DNA of 6,941 nt from Roseomonas sp. (GCA_020249415.1 JADCFR010000334.1:1-6941), one strand, 5' to 3'. Shown: positions 1-6,053, counted from the first letter of the stretch. The notes: generated from the letters alone by a model not told the origin. Program-made: numbers and translations.

Positions 1-435
1 CAAATGCTGGCGCGCATCGGCCTTGAAGTGCAGGCAGCGGGCCAGCCTGCGGCGGTGATCTTCCCGGCACGCGCGCGGGGTGAGCTTTCCAATATCATGG
101 CTGGCTGGGGCACCCTGACCGGTGAGGCGAATTACTATTACGCCGCCAATGCGCATACCAATAACGCGCAGCTTCGCCTTGGCGCCTTTAATTGGAACGG
201 TTTTTCCGATCCGGAAATTGATCGGCTGATTCAAGCTGCCAATGTGGAGTTGGATGACAAGAAGCGCGAGACCCTGCTGCAACAGGTCGGCGCAGTTTGG
301 AATGAAAAGCGCGTTGTCATCCCCCTTGCCGCGGTGGCTTCGGCCTGGGCGATGCGGCGTGATCGCGTAACACTTCGCGTCGGCCGGAGCGATGAAGAAA
401 CCTATGCCTGGGACGTAAGCCCAGTCAGCCGCTAA
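1..435 (+). CDS. ABC transporter substrate-binding protein, family 5 (peptide/nickel type), C-terminal part
   Basis: This is the last 144 codons of a gene entering from the left edge; the frame is already open at base 1, so the ATG at 4 is an internal Met (Q-M-L-A-R-I-G-L-E-V). Family 5 solute-binding proteins are about 500-540 residues and deliver oligopeptides, dipeptides or other small solutes to an inner-membrane ABC permease from the periplasm, so roughly the last quarter is visible. Seen: the 'qmLarIGleVq' strand near the start, then N-W-N-G-F-S-D-P-E-I-D-R-L-I, matching the family's late 'sgysNpevDrLl' segment, then a K-R-E-T-L-L-Q-Q helix and an I-P-L strand, in the expected order. 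The signal peptide and most of the ligand pocket lie outside the window, so the ligand cannot be named. A creatininase-family gene follows after 17 nt. The downstream M20 peptidase fits a peptide-like ligand, by inference only. Confidence 0.88.
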   Translation, partial: QMLARIGLEVQAAGQPAAVIFPARARGELSNIMAGWGTLTGEANYYYAANAHTNNAQLRLGAFNWNGFSDPEIDRLIQAANVELDDKKRETLLQQVGAVWNEKRVVIPLAAVASAWAMRRDRVTLRVGRSDEETYAWDVSPVSR

Positions 436-452
436 GCGCGAAGCCCTGCTTC

Positions 453-1160
453 ATGCGCATCGCGGAGATGAATTGGATGCAGGTGGAGGCTTACCTCCAC
501 CACGATGATCGCTGCGTCCTGCCCTTTGGCAGCACGGAACAGCATGCACAGCTTTCGCTTTGTGTGGATGCGATCCTGGCCGAGAAAGTGGCGGTCGAGG
601 CGGCTGAGCCTCTCGGCATTCCGGTCTATCCCGCCATGCCGTTTGGGCTGGCGCCCTATTTCGCCGCCTTTCCGGGCAGCATTTCGCTCAAGGTGGAGAC
701 ATTATTGGCGGTGGCGCGTGACCTGATTGACAGTGTCGCGCGCGCCGGGTTTCGCCGCATTCTGATTGTCAATGGCCATGGCGGCAATGCGCCCGTTGGT
801 GCGCTGGCCTTGCAGATCATGACCGAAAATCCTGCGCTTTCGATCAAGTTCCATAATTGGTACAATCAGCCGCATACCTGGGAAACCGCCATGGCGATTG
901 ACCGTTCCGGCAGCCACGGCAATTGGATGGAAAACTTCCCTTGGACGCGGCTCGCTAATGCGCCATCGCCTTCCGGTGCCAAGCCATCGGTCGATATGGC
1001 GCTGATGAAGGCAAGCCCGCCGGCCAAAGTGCGCGCCATGCTGGGCGATGGCTCCTTCGGTGGCGAATGGCGGAAGCCCGATGAGGATATGCTGCGGCTT
1101 TGGCAAGCCGGTGTGGCAGAAACCCGCGCCGCGTTGGAGGGACCATGGCCGACCCGTTAG
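453..1160 (+). CDS. Creatininase-family metal-dependent amidohydrolase
   Basis: A 235-residue protein, close to the usual 230-270 for creatininase-family cytoplasmic metalloenzymes, which hydrolyse C-N bonds of cyclic or formyl amides (creatinine, FAPy compounds) or trim peptides (MftE). Seen: G26-S-T-E29-Q-H31 followed by D39, the counterpart of the family's G-x-E-Q-H-G-P-H-L-P-x-x-x-D metal site; N107-G-H109-G-G-N112, the NGHGGN motif; and H155-x4-E160 in GSHGNWMENF, matching the HAGxxET motif. The first motif is unusual: A32-Q33 replace Gly-Pro, the second His is absent and the loop to D39 is one residue short. True creatininase has a metal-binding Glu two residues after the NGH histidine; here that position is Gly. 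I therefore would not call it creatininase itself. The ATG at 453 has no clear Shine-Dalgarno sequence, fitting translation coupled to the binding-protein gene 17 nt upstream. The 3' end overlaps the next gene by 16 bp. Family assignment is firm; substrate unknown. Confidence 0.87.
   Translation: MRIAEMNWMQVEAYLHHDDRCVLPFGSTEQHAQLSLCVDAILAEKVAVEAAEPLGIPVYPAMPFGLAPYFAAFPGSISLKVETLLAVARDLIDSVARAGFRRILIVNGHGGNAPVGALALQIMTENPALSIKFHNWYNQPHTWETAMAIDRSGSHGNWMENFPWTRLANAPSPSGAKPSVDMALMKASPPAKVRAMLGDGSFGGEWRKPDEDMLRLWQAGVAETRAALEGPWPTR
1136..1141 (+). promoter_or_regulatory. Ribosome binding site fixing the start of the ketopantoate-reductase-like gene
   Basis: GGAGGG lies within the last codons of the creatininase-family gene, 3 nt before the ATG at 1145. 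The spacing is short, but this is the strongest Shine-Dalgarno-like sequence in the region. It supports 1145 over the in-frame ATG at 1100, which would add 15 basic residues of no family resemblance ahead of the nucleotide-binding strand. Confidence 0.6.
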
Positions 1161-2164
1161 TCATTTGGGGTGCTGGCGCCATTGGCGGCACGCTTGGCGC
1201 GCATCTGGCCCGTGCCGGCCATCAGGTGCTGCTGGTAGATACCGTGGCCGAACATGTCGAAGCCTGCCGCACCAAGGGGCTGAAGATTTTCGGCCCCGTC
1301 ACTGAATTCACGCAAATCATCCCCGCCGTCACGCCGGATGAACTGACGGGCCGCTATGCGCGCATTGTGCTCGCGGTCAAGGCGCAGGCCACCAAGGCGG
1401 CCTTGCCTGTTTTGGCGCCGCATCTTGCAGATGATGGTTTTGTTTTCTCTGCCCAAAACGGTTTGAATGAATTGGAAATTGCCGAAGCCGTAAGCGCTGA
1501 ACGCACCATGGGCTGCTTCGTCAATTTCGGTGCGGATTGGCACGCACCGGGGGAGATACTTTACGGAAATCGCGGCGCCTTCGTGGTGGGTGAGATTGAT
1601 GGCACCATCCGTGATCGCACCCGCGCGATGCATGCGCTCTGCCAATCCTTTGAGCCGGATGCTGTTTTGACGAATGATATCTGGTCCTATCTTTGGGGCA
1701 AGCTTGCTTATGGCGCCATGCTTTTTGCCACTGCGTTGAACCATGATTCCATGAGCGAGAATTTCGCCGATACGCGCCGCATGCCCGCCTGGCTTGCCTT
1801 GGGGCGAGAGGTTGCAGCAACCGCGCTTGCCCGCGGCGTGAACCCGCGTGGCTTCGGGTCTTTCGATCCCATGGCCTTCGCGCCCGGGCGCGCCGATGCG
1901 GATGGGATCAAGATGGTGCAATGGCTGCGCGATTACACCGCCGTTGGCGCCAAGACGCATTCCGGCATTTGGCGCGACCTGGCTGTGCGCAAGCGCAAGA
2001 CAGAAGCTGAGGCTCAGCTTATGATCATGCCAAGGCTCGCGGCACAGAAGGGCATTGCGACACCTGCGCTGGATGCCTTGGGCCGGCTGATCAAGGATAT
2101 TGAAGAAGGCCGGCGGGAACAGTCCCCAGACACGTTCAACGCCCTGTTGGATGCCATTGCTTGA
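1145..2164 (+). CDS. Ketopantoate reductase (ApbA/PanE)-family NAD(P)-dependent oxidoreductase
   Basis: The product is 339 residues; family members are typically 290-340. Known members reduce 2-dehydropantoate to pantoate with NADPH in the cytoplasm, but many paralogues act on other 2-oxo or hydroxy acids. Seen: an N-terminal Rossmann strand and G9-A-G11-A-I-G14; V78-K79 in the 'LAVKAQAT' turn; Q104-N105-G106, the family QNG motif; W184-G-K186, whose Lys aligns with the PanE catalytic lysine; and, in the C-terminal helical domain, T286-E287, matching the conserved TE pair. Odd: the two Asn residues that follow the catalytic Lys in E. coli PanE (Lys+4 and Lys+8) are G190 and F194 here, which argues against ketopantoate as substrate. 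The start was chosen from the GGAGGG and from the Rossmann motif beginning at residue 5. It overlaps the upstream gene by 16 bp and the downstream one by 4 bp. I assign the family confidently and leave panE unassigned. Confidence 0.85.
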   Translation: MADPLVIWGAGAIGGTLGAHLARAGHQVLLVDTVAEHVEACRTKGLKIFGPVTEFTQIIPAVTPDELTGRYARIVLAVKAQATKAALPVLAPHLADDGFVFSAQNGLNELEIAEAVSAERTMGCFVNFGADWHAPGEILYGNRGAFVVGEIDGTIRDRTRAMHALCQSFEPDAVLTNDIWSYLWGKLAYGAMLFATALNHDSMSENFADTRRMPAWLALGREVAATALARGVNPRGFGSFDPMAFAPGRADADGIKMVQWLRDYTAVGAKTHSGIWRDLAVRKRKTEAEAQLMIMPRLAAQKGIATPALDALGRLIKDIEEGRREQSPDTFNALLDAIA

Positions 2165-3561
2165 TTGACGCTGTCCTGGCAAAGCTGCTCGCTGAACGCG
2201 GGCAATTTATTGCGCGGCTCGCAGAACTTGTCGCCTGCCCATCGGTTTCGACCGATCCGGCCTATGCGGATGGCATGGCGGCGGCGCGACGCTGGCTGAT
2301 CACACGCTTGACGGCGCTTGGCTTTCAGGATGCGCAGGAAATAGCGGCGGGTGGGCATTCCGCTGTCACCGCGCGCTGGCATGGCGCAGGGCCTGAGGCG
2401 CCCATCCTGCTAGTCTATGGCCATTATGATGTGCAGCCGCCCGATCCCGCAGATGCCTGGGCTTCGCCGCCATTTCAGCTTACGGCGCGTGATGGGCGCC
2501 TTTATGCGCGTGGCATCTCGGATGATAAGGGACCGTTTCTTTTGGCGCTTGAAACCCTCGGCGCCTTTCTTGCCGTTGAAGGTAAGCTGCCGGTCAATGT
2601 GACGTTGCTGTTGGAGGGAGAGGAGGAATGCGGCTCAGCCACGCTTGGCGCCCTGCTCACCCGGTATCGCGACTTGCTGGCGGCGGATGCGGTGCTTTCC
2701 GCCGATGGTGCGCGTTGGCGCGCGGATTTGCCGACCATGACAGTGGGGACACGCGGCAATACGGGTATGGAAATCACGCTGCGGAGCGCGGCCAAGGATC
2801 TGCATTCCGGGCGCTATGGCGGTGTTGCACCGAATGCGCTGCATGCCATGGCAAGGCTGATCGCGACACTGCATGATCAGGATGGCAATGTTGCCGTCGA
2901 AGGTTTCTGGGCCGGCGCCAAGGCAGCTTCACCCGAACAGTGCGCGGATTTGGCGCGCATCCCCTTTGATGTGACGCAGCATGATGCGTCCATCGGAATC
3001 GCACCAAGCCATCTTGCGCCCGTGGATTTTTTGGAGCGGCTTTGGCTGCGCCCAACACTTGATGTGAATGGCATGTGGGGCGGGTATACCGGTGCGGGCG
3101 GCAAGACCGTCATTCCTGCTTTGGCCCATGCGAAGCTTTCCATGCGCCTGATACCTGGACAGGACCCCGAGCAGGCGCGTGAAGCGGTAGCGCGGCATTT
3201 GCGCGCGCATTGCCCCAAGGGCGCTGAGCTTTCCATCACGAATACGCGCGATGGCACTTATGCCTATTCCCTACCTGCTTCGCATCCCTTGCTGCGGGCC
3301 GCCGAGGCTGCGCTGGAACGCACCACAGGCCGAAAGCCGCTCCGTGTTCGCATGGGTGCCACGCTGCCGCTGGCGGATATCGCGCATAATGTCGCGGGCA
3401 TTGATACCATCATGTTTTCCTTCGCGACGGCAGACGAGGATTTTCACGCACCCAATGAAAATTGGCGCGAGGCTTCCATTGCGGAAGGCTTCGCCGCCTG
3501 GGTTGCGCTTCTCCGCGAATTGAATGGTGTGAAGCGCACCGCCTTCTACCTAACCAAATAA
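2161..3561 (+). CDS. M20-family metallopeptidase (dipeptidase / CNDP-like, dinuclear zinc)
   Basis: The product is 466 residues, within the usual 440-480 for M20 dipeptidases of the carnosinase/CNDP type. These cytoplasmic enzymes cleave dipeptides, N-acyl or N-carbamoyl amino acids with two zinc ions. All expected residues are visible: G87-H88-Y-D90 (first zinc ligand and catalytic Asp), R117-G-I-S-D121-D-K-G (bridging Asp), E152-G-E-E155-E156-C-G-S (general base and zinc ligand), D182 in L-S-A-D-G, a dimerisation-domain R-S-A-A-K-D-L-H-S-G-R-Y-G-G (residues 208-221) and H429 in D-F-H-A-P-N-E. The enzyme therefore looks active. The start is TTG at 2161, inside the stop of the preceding gene (TTGA), with no strong Shine-Dalgarno sequence, so translation is probably by re-initiation; the next in-frame ATG (residue 39) would remove the first helix. 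The upstream peptide-type binding protein suggests an imported peptide or acyl-amino acid as substrate, by inference. Confidence 0.92.
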   Translation: MIDAVLAKLLAERGQFIARLAELVACPSVSTDPAYADGMAAARRWLITRLTALGFQDAQEIAAGGHSAVTARWHGAGPEAPILLVYGHYDVQPPDPADAWASPPFQLTARDGRLYARGISDDKGPFLLALETLGAFLAVEGKLPVNVTLLLEGEEECGSATLGALLTRYRDLLAADAVLSADGARWRADLPTMTVGTRGNTGMEITLRSAAKDLHSGRYGGVAPNALHAMARLIATLHDQDGNVAVEGFWAGAKAASPEQCADLARIPFDVTQHDASIGIAPSHLAPVDFLERLWLRPTLDVNGMWGGYTGAGGKTVIPALAHAKLSMRLIPGQDPEQAREAVARHLRAHCPKGAELSITNTRDGTYAYSLPASHPLLRAAEAALERTTGRKPLRVRMGATLPLADIAHNVAGIDTIMFSFATADEDFHAPNENWREASIAEGFAAWVALLRELNGVKRTAFYLTK

Positions 3562-3563
3562 GG
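3560..3563 (+). promoter_or_regulatory. Ribosome binding site for the SDR gene
   Basis: AAGG overlaps the TAA stop of the M20 gene and sits 10 nt before the ATG at 3574. The SDR gene thus has its own initiation signal, unlike the M20 gene, which relies on stop/start overlap. Confidence 0.5.
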
Positions 3564-3573
3564 TAACCGTTCC

Positions 3574-4335
3574 ATGGATATCCGTTTTGACAATGTCACT
3601 GTTGCGGTCACGGGTGCAGGGCATGGTTTTGGTCAGGCCATTGCGCGTGGCTTCGCAGCACTTGGCGCTAACGTCTTTGCCTGCGATCTTTCCGCCGCTG
3701 AATTGGCAGAAACCGCCAAGGCGCCACGCAGCATCTCAACCGACGCCTTTGACCTGACCGCAAAGGGCGCCGCGGCGGGCTGGATCAAGCGCATTGAAGA
3801 TACCACCGGCGGTCCCATCGAAATCCTGATTTCCAATGCCGGCGGCGTGCGCGGCCAGGTTATGCGCCCGATCGAGGACATTAGCGATGAAGACTGGCAT
3901 GCCATTATTGACATCAACCTGCATGCCGCGTTTGCGCTGGCGCGTGCCGCCGCGCCTGGCATGAAGAAGGCGAAGAAGGGGCGCATCGTCACCATAAGTT
4001 CCGGCGCCGGACTGAAGGCAAGCCTGACGGGCATTCAAGCCTATGGTTCGGCGAAGCATGGGCTGGTTGGGCTGACGCGCCAATTGGCACGCGAATTCGG
4101 GCCCTATGGCATTACGGTGAATTCCGTCGCGCCCGGCTTCGTGCTTTCCAATCCATCCAGCATCAAGCAATTCGAAAGCTATGGTGAAGAAGGGCAGAAG
4201 GCGCTGATCGGCCGGCTTGCCATGCGCCGGCTTGGGACGGTTGAGGATATCGCCCATGCCGTGATGTTTCTCGCCAGCCCCTATGCTGGTTGGGTGACCG
4301 GGCAGGTGCTGCCGGTTGATGGCGGGAATGCGTGA
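3574..4335 (+). CDS. SDR family NAD(P)-dependent oxidoreductase (classical short-chain dehydrogenase)
   Basis: The product is 253 residues, the standard length of a classical short-chain dehydrogenase/reductase, a cytoplasmic Rossmann enzyme interconverting alcohols and ketones with NAD(P)(H). Seen in order: cofactor motif T13-G-A-G16-H-G18-F-G20; D38 at the end of the second strand, in C-D-L-S, which favours NAD(H) over NADP(H); N88-A-G90; catalytic N115 in D-I-N-L-H; S143, Y157 and K161 forming the Ser-Tyr-Lys set (the Ser-Tyr spacing is 14, one more than in FabG); and the P-G-F-V and D-G-G-N-A ends of the substrate lid and C-terminus. It follows the M20 gene by 12 nt and is the last gene of the operon. 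A FabG-like role is possible from fold alone, but the setting argues for a catabolic dehydrogenase. Substrate unknown. Confidence 0.9.
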   Translation: MDIRFDNVTVAVTGAGHGFGQAIARGFAALGANVFACDLSAAELAETAKAPRSISTDAFDLTAKGAAAGWIKRIEDTTGGPIEILISNAGGVRGQVMRPIEDISDEDWHAIIDINLHAAFALARAAAPGMKKAKKGRIVTISSGAGLKASLTGIQAYGSAKHGLVGLTRQLAREFGPYGITVNSVAPGFVLSNPSSIKQFESYGEEGQKALIGRLAMRRLGTVEDIAHAVMFLASPYAGWVTGQVLPVDGGNA

Positions 4336-4367
4336 TACCTGTTGTTTGGTGGATCAAGTTCCAGGCA

Positions 4368-4414
4368 GAGCAGCCTGCGGGCTTTGGCAATATGAAAAAG
4401 CGCCAAAGCTGCTC
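4368..4414 (+). terminator. Stem-loop after the catabolic operon (terminator-like)
   Basis: A perfect 8-bp stem, GCTTTGGC (4381-4388) with GCCAAAGC (4402-4409), closes a 13-nt A-rich loop. GAGCA (4368-4372) pairs with TGCTC (4410-4414) to extend it by 5 bp across an 8-nt bulge. It starts 32 nt past the SDR stop, where the operon should end. No T-run follows on the + strand, so intrinsic termination would be weak; it could instead stabilise the mRNA 3' end. Confidence 0.4.
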
Positions 4415-4450
4415 AAATCACGCCCCAATGGTGCAAACTAGGGGTCCGAT

Positions 4451-4477
4451 CGCCGCTGTTGGTTCCCGACAGTGGCG
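4451..4477. repeat. Compact 12-bp hairpin with 3-nt loop
   Basis: CGCCGCTGTTGG (4451-4462) pairs with CCGACAGTGGCG (4466-4477) over 12 positions around the loop TTC, with two G-U wobbles if read as + strand RNA. The right arm overlaps the first copy of the direct repeat. No T-run follows on either strand, so a terminator role is not favoured. Confidence 0.5.
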
Positions 4478-4497
4478 TGAATCGGCCCCCCAAATAG
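4472..4497. repeat. Direct repeat copy 1 (26 bp)
   Basis: The segment reads GTGGCGTG, then AAT, then CGGCCCCCCAA and ATAG. It matches the segment at 4900-4926 except for a 1-nt indel and a couple of substitutions, including the whole run CGGCCCCCCAA. Its left end overlaps the hairpin at 4451-4477. Confidence 0.6.
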
Positions 4498-4899
4498 AGG
4501 GCTAGTGGTGCGCGGGGGCAGTTTTGGGTTGGGAAAGGTTAGCATGAATCGCAACACCAGCAATGTTGCGCGCGAATGCCGCCAGCATAGAAAATCGCCA
4601 GGAAGGAACCATGCGATCGAGATCAGGACTGGCTTTTTTTGAAGGGGAACGACCTGAGCCCTTCGTTCTTGTCGCGCCTTCTCGACGTGTCATCGATATA
4701 GCAAACTCGATTTACGCGCCGCAATGGGGAGGATTGTAACAGAGTCTGCGTGCGTCCAAACGAAGCAAGCGATCGCATCGTCGCCAGTTTATTCATGGCG
4801 TGAGTGGCTTGGCGCAACTGGATTGAGGTTGCCGCACATCCTGCGGGTTCGACCAAAAGCCAAATTCCGTTGAGAGAGCGGGGCAGGACTGATCTTTTC

Positions 4900-4926
4900 G
4901 TGGCGTGCATTCGGCCCCCCAATTAG
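4900..4926. repeat. Direct repeat copy 2 (27 bp)
   Basis: The segment reads GTGGCGTG, then CATT, then CGGCCCCCCAA and TTAG, in the same orientation as the copy at 4472-4497 and 428 bp away. A hairpin begins 2 nt after it. Confidence 0.6.
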
Positions 4927-4927
4927 T

Positions 4928-4962
4928 GCCAACGCCACAGCAGCGCGGCACTGTGGCTTGGC
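4928..4962. terminator. Bulged 12-bp hairpin downstream of the ArgP-like gene
   Basis: GCCAA (4928-4932) and GCCACAG (4934-4940) pair with TTGGC (4958-4962) and CTGTGGC (4951-4957), with one bulged C at 4933 and a 10-nt loop. It lies 125 nt beyond the stop of the - strand regulator gene, so it could end that transcript. No clear T-run follows on the - strand, which leaves the role uncertain; it may instead belong with the adjacent direct repeat. Confidence 0.35.
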
Positions 4963-5087
4963 TATTCCGAAGCCCCCCTCGCTTTGGGCCTTCCCCGTGC
5001 CGAACGCCAGCGAGATGCGCTGCGAGAAAGCATAGGTTCGGCAAGGCGTCGCGCTGGTCCTTGCCATCCGCTGGCCGAACAGTCCGA

Positions 5088-6014
5088 TCACTGCGCGCGT
5101 CTGGTGGTTCTGTTGCCCTGCACCAAGTTATCACGCGCCGCCGCCAGTACCTCCTTCGTCAGCGCCGCCAACAGACGCGCGCCGAGCCGCGCATGCTGCC
5201 AGTGCAGCGCGACGTCCAGTCGCCGGCCGGGTACGAGTTCCACCAATCGGCCGGCTGCCAGATGGTCGGCAATGAGCGGTAGCGGGTTCATCGCCCAGCC
5301 GAGGCCAGCCAGGGCACCATCCAGAAAGCCCTGCGTGGCGGGCACCCAATGCACGGGCGCATCGAGCGCCTCGATCCCTAACGTCTCTTGCGCCCAGCGG
5401 GCCTGCAACCCGTCGCGCCGGTCGAAACGCAGCATCGGCGCCAAGGCCAGTGCGGCCGGTTTAAACCCAACGGGGAAGTGGCGGCGCAGCCAGACGGGGC
5501 TCGCCACCGCGGCGTAGCGCAAAGCGCCCAGTGGAACGGTGCGGCAGCCCTGGACCGGCCTGGGGTCGGCGGTCACCGCTGCCAATACGGCTCCGGAACG
5601 GAGACGCTCGGCAGTGTGGCCCTCATCGTCAAGCACGAGGTCAAGCAGGGCACCACTGCACTCCGCGAAACGGGCGGCGGCGGGCAAGAACCACGTGCCT
5701 AGGCTGTCGGCATTAACCGCAACGCGCAGCGTGGTCGGGCCGGATAAACCCTTGGCGATGGCGGGCAGCGCGGCAGCAAGCTCACCCTCCAGAAGCCGTA
5801 CCTGCTCAGCATGGGCATATAGCTTTGCCCCTGCCTCGGTCGGCACTGGCGGTTGGCCACGCACCACCAGCACAGCACCCAGCCGCTCCTCCAACGCGCG
5901 GACGCGCTGAGACACGGCTGAAGGCGTGACGCCGAGCACGGCAGCTGCGCGCTCGAAGCCGCCTTCGCGGATGACGGCCGCGAGCGCAGCCAGGGCGGGG
6001 TAGTCCAACGACAT
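5088..6014 (-). CDS. argP: LysR-family transcriptional regulator, ArgP/LysG (IciA) type
   Basis: The product is 308 residues; ArgP proteins are about 295-305. ArgP/LysG senses intracellular lysine or arginine and activates the divergent exporter gene. Seen: an N-terminal winged helix-turn-helix at about residues 4-62, with G18-G-F-E-R-A-A (first helix) and T30-P-S-A-V-S-Q-R-V (recognition helix), then a linker helix to about 90. The effector domain carries hallmarks of the ArgP subgroup rather than LysR proteins in general: N101-A-D-S-L-G-T-W-F-L-P, D129-D-E-G-H-T, the A-A-V-T-A-D and V-Q-G-C-R segment (145-158) followed by P-L-G-A-L-R-Y (161-167), and the F-D-R-R-D-G-L-Q stretch. It starts at the ATG read from 6014 on the - strand, one base from the left arm of the palindrome shared with the exporter gene, so bound regulator would cover its own start. 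The C-terminal tail is basic and loosely conserved. Confidence 0.93.
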   Translation of the reverse strand: MSLDYPALAALAAVIREGGFERAAAVLGVTPSAVSQRVRALEERLGAVLVVRGQPPVPTEAGAKLYAHAEQVRLLEGELAAALPAIAKGLSGPTTLRVAVNADSLGTWFLPAAARFAECSGALLDLVLDDEGHTAERLRSGAVLAAVTADPRPVQGCRTVPLGALRYAAVASPVWLRRHFPVGFKPAALALAPMLRFDRRDGLQARWAQETLGIEALDAPVHWVPATQGFLDGALAGLGWAMNPLPLIADHLAAGRLVELVPGRRLDVALHWQHARLGARLLAALTKEVLAAARDNLVQGNRTTRRAQ

Positions 6015-6015
6015 A

Positions 6016-6053
6016 AGACCAGCTTCATCAGCGTTAGAAATATAAGCTGGTCT
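6016..6053. promoter_or_regulatory. Palindromic operator between argP and the lysE-type exporter gene
   Basis: AGACCAGCTT (6016-6025) and AAGCTGGTCT (6044-6053) form a perfect 10-bp inverted repeat with an 18-bp spacer, in a 69-bp divergent intergenic region. LysR-family regulators bind such dyads between themselves and their target gene. The only A+T-rich patch of the region (about 6034-6045, containing TATAA) is between the arms, so the -10 elements probably fall there. No good -35 sequence was found for either gene, as expected for activator-dependent initiation. The left arm touches the argP start, which suggests autoregulation. The site assignment is inferred from position and symmetry. 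Confidence 0.7.

Larger units (their letters stand above)
4336..5087. other. Gene-poor intergenic stretch, possible mobile-element scar
   Basis: No convincing gene lies in these 752 bases. Short open frames on both strands (for example 63 codons at 4502-4693 and 99 codons at 4623-4922, both -) show no recognisable motif, no good ribosome binding site and arginine/serine-rich compositions typical of chance frames in GC-rich DNA. What it does contain is a stem-loop just after the SDR gene, a 27-bp hairpin overlapping the first copy of a direct repeat, the second repeat copy about 430 bp on, and another hairpin right after that copy. No tRNA or rRNA was seen. The pattern is compatible with decayed insertion-sequence ends, but I could not tie it to a named family. 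Confidence 0.55.

Noticed and set aside
1157..2182. 341-codon - strand frame opposite the ketopantoate-reductase-like gene
   Set aside because: The sense frame has clear family motifs; the antisense product shows none and is a codon-bias shadow.
453..4335. Mycofactocin-like cluster (creatininase-family MftE with dehydrogenases)
   Set aside because: No MftA peptide, MftB/C radical SAM or MftD/F gene is visible; the transporter and M20 peptidase point to catabolism instead.
4411..4470. Possible internal or end sequence of an IS21-type element around ACTAGGGGTCCGATC
   Set aside because: The resemblance is from memory only and no istA/istB coding remnant is present, so I did not annotate a family.
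4502..4693. 63-codon open frame on the - strand, with a TACAAT box upstream (4733-4738) as a possible promoter
   Set aside because: No ribosome binding site, no recognisable motif, and the matching -35 sequence is poor with a 15-nt spacer; most likely a chance frame.
4769..4776. GCGATCGC octamer palindrome (HIP1-like)
   Set aside because: A single copy outside a cyanobacterial setting has no meaning on its own.
4832..4846. CCGCA / TGCGG 5-bp hairpin
   Set aside because: Too short to stand out in GC-rich DNA and without a T-run.
4843..4858. GGTTCGAC resembling a tRNA T-loop
   Set aside because: The flanking bases do not form a T-stem and no acceptor, D or anticodon arms can be built around it.
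4623..5134. Overlapping open frames of about 100 codons on the - strand (4623-4922, 4789-5091, 4793-5134)
   Set aside because: They overlap one another and the repeat, are rich in Arg, Ser and Pro, and resemble no family I know.
5388..5910. Long + strand frames opposite the regulator gene
   Set aside because: Antisense shadows of a well-supported LysR gene, caused by high GC content.
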